NCBI GenBank assembly: GCA_947462175.1
Contig: CANHOE010000078.1
Location: 1-9,779, forward strand
DNA: 9,779 nucleotides
Source of the DNA: Burkholderiales bacterium
Lineage (GTDB): Bacteria; Pseudomonadota; Gammaproteobacteria; Burkholderiales; Burkholderiaceae_C
Direction: 5' to 3'
Position 1 is the stretch's first letter. Each line of letters begins with the position of its first letter. The notes below the pieces were generated by a model. It was given only the letters and a program-made list of their open reading frames with translations. It did not search any database and was not told where the DNA came from. Position numbers and translations under genes: made by a program. Of this stretch, positions 5,202-9,779 are shown piece after piece.

Positions 5202-5440
5202 AGCGCAAAACGGGTGCGAGGCGCCCGGTGCGTCAGGCTACCTGCGCCTTGAATGGGTCGAGCAGCGGCACGCCGAAGGACTTGAAGTCCGCTGCGTTTG
5301 TGGTCACGACTGTCAGGCCGCGAGGCTTGGGCCCTGCACCCGACTCGTCAGCGCGCAGCGATGGTTCCTCGCATGCTTCGATCAAGGCGCTGCGAACGCT
5401 TCAGATACCCGCTCCAGGTGATCGATTGGGACAGGGTTTG
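5202..5440. other. Right border of the cassette region, no intact gene
   Basis: Between the last attC and the end of the lipase-like gene there is only a short minus-strand toxin scrap (5233-5319) and about 120 bases in which nothing further was recognised. Confidence 0.5.
5233..5319 (-). pseudogene. C-terminal remnant resembling a VapC/PIN-domain toxin
   Basis: The minus strand reads GLTVVTTNAADFKSFGVPLL then DPFKAQVA and a TGA stop (5233-5235). This resembles the last strand and tail of PIN-domain VapC RNases ('LTLVTxNxxxFxxxxGLxLxDP'), including the conserved Asn and Asp/Phe positions. Upstream the frame stays open for 27 more codons without PIN similarity and then meets a TGA at about 5401-5403. 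The acidic-triad part, a start codon and any VapB antitoxin are absent, so it is a dead fragment. It is only 28 residues, hence moderate certainty. Confidence 0.55.
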
Positions 5441-7003
5441 TCAATCCTCTGCATTCCATGCCGACAGCACGAAGCGCAATTGCCCCGTGATCCCTGGCGC
5501 CCCCTTGGCTGAGAACGGCACGGACATGACCTGCTTGCCCGACTTGAGGGTCGTGTAGGCCAGGGGCCGGGTCGCCTGCCCGACACGGTCAGACTGCCAG
5601 CTGAACTTCGCGGCCCACTCGCCGCCATCTTCCTTGGGCGGGCTCATTTCAACCACCAACGCATCTCGGAACAGGTAGCCGCCCTCGTAATGCGAATCGG
5701 CCCAGAAGCGCTTGTCGACCTCGTAGTCCGGCACGCGCACCCCGAAGGACATGCCGTAAGCCAGGGTGGCGCGCTGCGGGTTCACACGCGCGCGGTTGGC
5801 AAGGAACACCGTGGAGAGATACAGCGACTTCGCCTGCACATCGGCCCCAGTCAACTGCGCGTGGGTGCGGCACGCCACTGAATCTTCCTCGGCAACGCGG
5901 CGCGTGAGCAGCCAGCGCTTGCCGCGCGGCGCGGCGCTCAGCTCGAACTGGTACAGGGCGCCGACTTCCTTGCCGTCCAGCGCGGCTGGCACGCGCACCG
6001 ACTCCACGTCGACCCAGATGTCGACGCGGATGTCGCCGAACAGGAAACGCGACAGGTTCTGGTAGGCCTCTTCGCTGTTGACGATGCCGAAGTACCCCGA
6101 GTGCGAGCGATACGCGTAGGCCGTCCCTGCGGGCTGGGTGAACCGACCCTTGGCGTCGACACCCCACACCGAGGCGTTCTCGACCTTGACCAGGCCGTCG
6201 CTGCCGTGGCCGGCGAAGGTTCGCGACAGGCCGGCGGCGACACCGTAGTCGGCCCGGTTGGTCCCCACCATGCAGAAAAATCGCTCGGCCGGGAACGCGG
6301 ATTCAGGCAGCCAGTCGACGCGGCCGGTCTTCTTGTAGACCGCTTCCAGCTTGAGGTACTGCGCCATGCGGTCACGATTGAAGTTGTTCATGTCGTTGAC
6401 CGACAGCCACGATGGCAGGTTGAGCCCCAGCACCTCGATGCCGTTGTGCGGCGTGGCGTAGGTAAACACCTTGTCGACGGCGGTTCGCGCGGCGGCATTG
6501 CCGAGATCAGGGTTCTGCAGGAAGGCGCGGCACACCAGTCCCCCCATCGAGTGGGCGACCAGATAGCAGCGAAAGCTCTTGGCATCGACTCCGCTGTCCG
6601 GGTGCGCACAAACCAGGTCGCGCACCCTGAGCACCAGGTCGGAGAGACCTCGCGCGAAGTCTTCGATCTGCGGCGTCTTGCCGGTCCCCAGCAGCGCGGA
6701 GGCCTGCTCGTAGTAGCGATAGATGACGACGGATTTCGGCGAAATCGTGCCATCCCAATCCGGGTCCATGATGTCGAGGCCGTTGTCGAACACGTCTGCG
6801 TAGCCGTGGTCGGAGATCAGGCGCAGCAATGGCGACTCGAAGATGAATTTCTTGGCTGGCTTGTTCTTCTCGGGCGTGGCACGAAAAACCGTGGAGCCCA
6901 GGTTGAAGCCGCAAAACGGGTCGGCGGTGGTGTCGTCTTGCTCGCCCTGCGTCATGGCATAGCCGCGGACATAGACGATGGGGTGGTATGGCGTGTTCGG
7001 CAT
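5441..7003 (-). CDS. Lipase/esterase-like alpha/beta hydrolase with a C-terminal extension
   Basis: 520 residues from the ATG at 7003. This start is preferred over an in-frame one at 7114 because GTGGAGGGAGTC directly precedes it, with GGAGG 7-8 bases away. The protein opens with PIVYVRGYAM, the family's strand 1 and oxyanion-hole region. The nucleophile elbow VAHSMGGLVCRAFL (residues 149-162) has Ser152, a GxSxG variant with Ala in the first position. A likely acid is Asp269 (HGSDGLV) and a likely histidine is His301 (RSHSGYFGIVNS). Residues about 321-520 look strand-rich and are probably an accessory domain. No signal peptide is visible, so cytosolic location or non-Sec export is possible. 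The substrate is probably a lipid or other ester. It is divergent from the HDOD gene and lies at the right edge of the cassette region. Confidence 0.88.
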   Translation of the reverse strand: MPNTPYHPIVYVRGYAMTQGEQDDTTADPFCGFNLGSTVFRATPEKNKPAKKFIFESPLLRLISDHGYADVFDNGLDIMDPDWDGTISPKSVVIYRYYEQASALLGTGKTPQIEDFARGLSDLVLRVRDLVCAHPDSGVDAKSFRCYLVAHSMGGLVCRAFLQNPDLGNAAARTAVDKVFTYATPHNGIEVLGLNLPSWLSVNDMNNFNRDRMAQYLKLEAVYKKTGRVDWLPESAFPAERFFCMVGTNRADYGVAAGLSRTFAGHGSDGLVKVENASVWGVDAKGRFTQPAGTAYAYRSHSGYFGIVNSEEAYQNLSRFLFGDIRVDIWVDVESVRVPAALDGKEVGALYQFELSAAPRGKRWLLTRRVAEEDSVACRTHAQLTGADVQAKSLYLSTVFLANRARVNPQRATLAYGMSFGVRVPDYEVDKRFWADSHYEGGYLFRDALVVEMSPPKEDGGEWAAKFSWQSDRVGQATRPLAYTTLKSGKQVMSVPFSAKGAPGITGQLRFVLSAWNAED

Positions 7004-7176
7004 GACTCCCTCCACGGTGGTTGGCGCGGGGCAAACCTTAGCAGGCTGCTGGCCTGCGACTGCGAGCGAACGCCGCGCCAAGCGCTGATCTGGCAGGTGA
7101 ATCCGCCGCAACACCGCAGATGGCTTGGCTGCGCGCTCGCCACACTGCAGTGATCTTTTCCCGTGCGAGCTCTTTC
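7004..7176. promoter_or_regulatory. Divergent intergenic region between lipase-like and HDOD genes
   Basis: These 173 bases must carry promoters for the two divergently transcribed genes. No convincing -35/-10 pair or operator was recognised; the call rests on gene arrangement. If the HDOD gene starts at the in-frame ATG 7120 instead, the region is 57 bases shorter. Confidence 0.35.
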
Positions 7177-8262
7177 ATGTCGATTTTTCGATGGCCCCTT
7201 GCGCTGAGCCCCTGGCGACGCTCTCGCGCGGCCGCAGAACGCGTGACAACGCCGCGGCCCCAGCTGGCGGCTGGCACATCGATGGCCGTGGCTGAGCCGA
7301 CGCCCGAAGCGAACACGGCCTCCACCGCGTTGCCTGAAGTGACCGCACCGTTTTTCGCGTGGTTGCTGTCCCAGCCGAAAACTGAAGAACCTGCTGCCGC
7401 TGATTCGCCGTCAGTCAGCAGCGACACCGCACTCGACGAACCGTCGCGGTCGGTGCTGGCCAAGCTCGACGAGGTCATCGAGTCCGATCCGCAGCGCAGC
7501 GCCCTGCTGCCCCGTGCCCCGCAGGTTCTGCCACAGCTGATGCGCAGCTTGCGCGACGACCACTATGTGGCGGTCGAGGTCGCTGCGCGCATCGGCAAAG
7601 ACGCCGTGCTGGCCGCCGAGGTGATACGCGCAGCCAACGGCTCGCACCGCAGTCGCCGCGAACCGATCGTCGATCTGTCCCAGGCAGTGCTGTCCATTGG
7701 CGCCGACCACTTGCGCCGTGTCATTGCGAGATCGGTGTTGCGACCGATCTTCGATGTGCGTGGGGCCAAGCTCTCAGCGCTGGCAGCACCGCAGATCTGG
7801 ATCAATGCCGAATTCAAGGCGCGCCTGTGTTCTGCGCTGGCCGCCGCCGACGGGCAGGACCCGCTCGACGGCTACCTCGCCGGCATGCTGCACGATTCCG
7901 GCTGGACGGCGCTGCTGCGTGCGCTCGACGCACTCGGCCCGCAGCAGGTACCTTCTCTCTCCAAGCTGGTCACACCGGCGCTGTCGCAGGCGCTGGCCGA
8001 ACGCCGCAACCGGTTGTTCTGCAAGCTGATGCGGCCCTGGCAGTTGAGCATGCCGCTGGTCGCCATGGCTGACGACATTGAAACCAGCGGCCTGGCTGCC
8101 GTGCGAACGCCATTGGCCGTGGCATTGCAGCGTGCACATGCGCTGGCCTCGTTGCACGCACTGGCCTGCGATGGGCGTCTGCCGAGCGGCATGGACGGCC
8201 CGCTGATGAGCCTGCCGCCCAGTGTGCAGGCCTGCTATCTCGCCGTGACACGGGCGGGTTGA
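7177..8262 (+). CDS. HDOD-domain protein
   Basis: 361 residues from ATG 7177; an alternative in-frame ATG at 7120 would add 19 residues, and neither has a strong ribosome site. The first 100 residues are rich in Ala, Pro, Ser and Thr and probably disordered (after SIFRWPLALSPWRRSR). From about residue 105 the HDOD fold appears: LPQLMRSLRDDHYVAVEVAA, then DLSQAVLSIGADHLRRVIAR, then YLAGMLHDSGW with His239-Asp240. HDOD proteins lack a full HD phosphohydrolase site and usually act as signalling scaffolds in motility, biofilm or cell-cycle control, often with cyclic-di-GMP partners. No second output domain is present. The gene ends two bases before a strong hairpin. Confidence 0.82.
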   Translation: MSIFRWPLALSPWRRSRAAAERVTTPRPQLAAGTSMAVAEPTPEANTASTALPEVTAPFFAWLLSQPKTEEPAAADSPSVSSDTALDEPSRSVLAKLDEVIESDPQRSALLPRAPQVLPQLMRSLRDDHYVAVEVAARIGKDAVLAAEVIRAANGSHRSRREPIVDLSQAVLSIGADHLRRVIARSVLRPIFDVRGAKLSALAAPQIWINAEFKARLCSALAAADGQDPLDGYLAGMLHDSGWTALLRALDALGPQQVPSLSKLVTPALSQALAERRNRLFCKLMRPWQLSMPLVAMADDIETSGLAAVRTPLAVALQRAHALASLHALACDGRLPSGMDGPLMSLPPSVQACYLAVTRAG

Positions 8263-8263
8263 T

Positions 8264-8286
8264 GCGGCCGCGCCGTCCGCGGCCGC
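8264..8286 (+). terminator. Perfect 9-bp GC hairpin after the HDOD gene
   Basis: GCGGCCGCG (8264-8272) pairs perfectly with CGCGGCCGC (8278-8286) around the loop CCGTC, starting two bases after the stop codon. It is followed by AATTCGTT rather than a long T run, so termination by stem strength or with helper factors is inferred. Confidence 0.65.
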
Positions 8287-8291
8287 AATTC

Positions 8292-8298
8292 GTTAGGC
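8292..8298 (+). other. Orphan GTTAGGC box
   Basis: GTTAGGC preceded by ATTC shares the 11-mer ATTCGTTAGGC with the two attC right arms ending at 3584 and 5201, and directly follows a GC hairpin. No left box is seen nearby. It may be a secondary integration site, a relic of a larger array, or chance. Confidence 0.25.
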
Positions 8299-8334
8299 TA
8301 TCGGGTTGATCCACTTTGCCCGGAGGCACCTGAG

Positions 8335-8715
8335 ATGAGATTGCTACACACCATGCTGCGCGTTGGCGACCTGCAACGCTCGATCGATTTCTACACCCGC
8401 GTGATGGGCATGAAGCTGTTGCGCACCACGGATCGGCCCGATCAGAAGTACAGCTTGGCCTTCGTCGGCTACGGAACCAACCCCGAGCATGCCGAGATCG
8501 AGCTGACCTACAACCACGGCGTCGATCACTACGAGCTGGGCAACGCCTACGGCCACATCGCGATCGAAGTGCCCGACGCCTATGCGGCGTGCGCCGCGAT
8601 CAAGACCGGTGGCGGCAGCGTGACACGCGAAGCCGGGCCGGTGGCTGGCGGCTCGACGGTGATTGCGTTCATCACCGATCCAGACGGTTACAAGGTCGAA
8701 TTGATCCAGCGCTGA
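8335..8715 (+). CDS. gloA: Lactoylglutathione lyase (glyoxalase I)
   Basis: 126 residues. It converts the hemithioacetal of methylglyoxal and glutathione to S-lactoylglutathione in the cytosol, detoxifying methylglyoxal. The four metal ligands are at the same numbers as in E. coli GloA: His5 (MRLLHTMLRV), Glu56 (AEIELTYN), His74 (AYGHIAI) and Glu122 (DGYKVELI). The compact length and lack of the extra loop fit the Ni/Co-dependent bacterial class. The ATG at 8335 follows CCCGGAGGCACCTGAG, a good ribosome site 10-12 bases upstream. It converges with eda; a hairpin separates the two. Confidence 0.97.
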   Translation: MRLLHTMLRVGDLQRSIDFYTRVMGMKLLRTTDRPDQKYSLAFVGYGTNPEHAEIELTYNHGVDHYELGNAYGHIAIEVPDAYAACAAIKTGGGSVTREAGPVAGGSTVIAFITDPDGYKVELIQR

Positions 8716-8745
8716 TCTGCAGCGCGGACTCCGACAGCCGGCTCG

Positions 8746-8767
8746 GCGCCAGGCTCAGTCCTGGCGC
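8746..8767. terminator. Bidirectional hairpin between convergent gloA and eda
   Basis: GCGCCAGG (8746-8753) pairs perfectly with CCTGGCGC (8760-8767) around a six-base loop. It overlaps the eda stop codon (8755-8757) and follows gloA by 30 bases. There is no T tract on either side. Confidence 0.55.
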
Positions 8768-9381
8768 AACGCCGTCGCCTCACGCGCCAGTTCGGTGATG
8801 CGGCCCCAATCGCCCGCTGCCACCGCATCGGCCGGTGTCAGCCACGAACCGCCGCACACCTTCACATTGGGCAGCGCCAGGAACTGCGGGGCCGATGCCA
8901 GCGTGATGCCGCCTGTCGGGCAGAAGTGCACGTCGCCAAACGGCCCGGCAAACGCCTTCAGCATCGCCACGCCTCCGGCGGCGCTGGCAGGAAAGAACTT
9001 CAGGAAGAAGTACCCATCGGCATTCGCCGCCATGACCTCGCTGGCCGTGGCGACTCCGGGCAGCAACGGCAGCTCGAGCTGGCGGCAGGCGTCGCCGATT
9101 GTCTGGCTGTAGCCCGGGCTGACAGCGAAGCGGCAACCCGCATCCTTGGCCGCCTGCGCATCGGCCGCGCTGCGCACCGTGCCCGCACCGACGATCGCCT
9201 CTGGCACTGCCAGGGCGATCGCTTCCATGCAATGCAACGCCGCCGGCGTGCGCAGCGTCACTTCCAGCACCCGCAAGCCGCCGGCCACCAAGGCCTGCGC
9301 CATCGGCACCGCGTCTTCGATGCGGTCAAGCACGATGACCGGGATCACCGGGCCGTAGTTGGCGAGATCAAGGCTGTGCAT
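8755..9381 (-). CDS. eda: 2-dehydro-3-deoxyphosphogluconate (KDPG) aldolase
   Basis: 208 residues, full length. It cleaves KDPG to pyruvate and glyceraldehyde-3-phosphate, the last step of the Entner-Doudoroff pathway, as a cytosolic class I aldolase trimer. The Schiff-base lysine is Lys128 in YFFLKFFPA; Glu40 and Arg44 in LEVTLRT are the catalytic and substrate residues. All three are shifted by exactly five from the E. coli numbering (133, 45, 49). GAGTVRSA, SPGYSQTIGDACR, LPGVATASE and CPTGGITLAS complete the conserved barrel. The ATG at 9381 follows TGAGGT about nine bases upstream. It lies 99 bases downstream of edd on the same strand, so co-transcription is likely. Confidence 0.97.
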   Translation of the reverse strand: MHSLDLANYGPVIPVIVLDRIEDAVPMAQALVAGGLRVLEVTLRTPAALHCMEAIALAVPEAIVGAGTVRSAADAQAAKDAGCRFAVSPGYSQTIGDACRQLELPLLPGVATASEVMAANADGYFFLKFFPASAAGGVAMLKAFAGPFGDVHFCPTGGITLASAPQFLALPNVKVCGGSWLTPADAVAAGDWGRITELAREATALRQD

Positions 9382-9480
9382 TCGATGTACCTCAGTGAGA
9401 AAAAAATTCGCCGGGCCGCCCCAAGAATTTTTGCTCCCCTCGGGGGGCGGTCACCGCTTGCGGTGGCCTTGGGGCCAACA
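9382..9480 (-). other. Structured spacer between edd and eda
   Basis: CACCGC (9452-9457) pairs perfectly with GCGGTG (9460-9465), CCCC (9436-9439) pairs with GGGG (9442-9445), and an outer stem joins GCCCCAAG (9418-9425) to CTTGGGGC (9468-9475). On the transcribed strand the run AATTTTTTTC follows at about 9400-9409. It may be an attenuating or mRNA-stabilising structure or a small palindromic repeat. Confidence 0.5.
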
Positions 9481-9779
9481 TTAAAGCCAAGTCACCGCGC
9501 CTTCTTCGGCGGTCAGCACGTTGCGGCGCATGCCGCCAAACAGTTCGCGGCCCAGATCGTGCGCGTTGATCTCGCGCTGCTCGTCCGACAGCACCGCAGG
9601 CTCACGCGCGGCCCAGGTGGCTTCATCCACCAGAGCCAGCAAGGTACCGACGTTCGAATCGATGCGGATCAGGTCGCCAGTGCGCACCTTGGCCAACGGC
9701 CCACCAGCCAGCGCTTCAGGGCTGACGTGGATGGCCGCTGGCACCTTGCCCGAGGCACCGCTCATCCGGCCATCGGTCA
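9481..9779 (-). CDS. edd: Phosphogluconate dehydratase, C-terminal part (cut by the window edge)
   Basis: The frame is open to the window end; 98 full codons plus the stop are visible, from TDGRMSGASGKVPAAIH to EEGAVTWL. DGRMSGASGKVPAAIHVSPEA is the conserved C-terminal signature of Edd, the iron-sulfur enzyme that dehydrates 6-phosphogluconate to KDPG. The tail (DLIRIDSNVGTLLALVDEATWAAREP) aligns in layout with the E. coli enzyme end. It is upstream of eda, which uses its product. Confidence 0.95.
   Translation of the reverse strand, partial: TDGRMSGASGKVPAAIHVSPEALAGGPLAKVRTGDLIRIDSNVGTLLALVDEATWAAREPAVLSDEQREINAHDLGRELFGGMRRNVLTAEEGAVTWL

Noticed and set aside
6101..7153. 350-aa plus-strand open frame
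   Set aside because: It is the antisense shadow of the lipase-like gene, with no domain and no ribosome site; the minus frame has a catalytic serine motif and a good ribosome site.
1..9779. Integron integrase or intact insertion sequence
   Set aside because: No tyrosine-recombinase frame was found on either strand, and the only transposase is a multiply deleted fragment.

Overview
The window is GC-rich proteobacterial chromosome. The edd/eda Entner-Doudoroff pair, a class I glyoxalase (gloA) and an HDOD protein suggest a beta- or gammaproteobacterium (Burkholderiales or Xanthomonadales type). The sequence alone does not settle which.

Layout. (1) 1-870: 3' part of a metallo-beta-lactamase-fold hydrolase, cut by the window start. 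(2) About 990-5201: a degenerate integron-type gene-cassette region. It holds five intact plus-strand genes: a SAM methyltransferase, a GNAT acetyltransferase, a GFA-family zinc protein, a small SET-domain protein, and a 296-aa protein of unknown function with a ParB-like DGxHR-type motif. attC sites or attC fragments separate them, carrying GCCTAAC-type left boxes and GTTAGGC right boxes. No integron integrase lies in the window, so it looks like a CALIN (cluster of attC sites lacking an integrase) or a distal part of a larger integron. Inside it, about 3038-3462 on the minus strand, is a heavily deleted IS110/IS1111-family transposase, accompanied by striking hairpins including a 49-bp near-perfect palindrome. 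(3) About 5233-5319: a minus-strand scrap resembling the end of a VapC/PIN toxin. (4) 5441-7003 minus: a lipase/esterase-like alpha/beta hydrolase with a C-terminal extension. (5) 7177-8262 plus: an HDOD-domain protein, ending at a strong hairpin. (6) 8335-8715 plus: gloA, convergent with (7) eda (8755-9381 minus) and edd (9481 to window end, minus), transcribed edd then eda.

The flanking genes are ordinary chromosomal metabolism and signalling. The cassette genes look acquired: one gene per boundary, all on one strand, functionally unrelated, with the SET gene clearly more AT-rich. The array appears to be decaying. Three consecutive junctions keep only a left attC half, one keeps only a right half next to the IS remnant, and one (5091-5201) can still be folded as a nearly complete attC.
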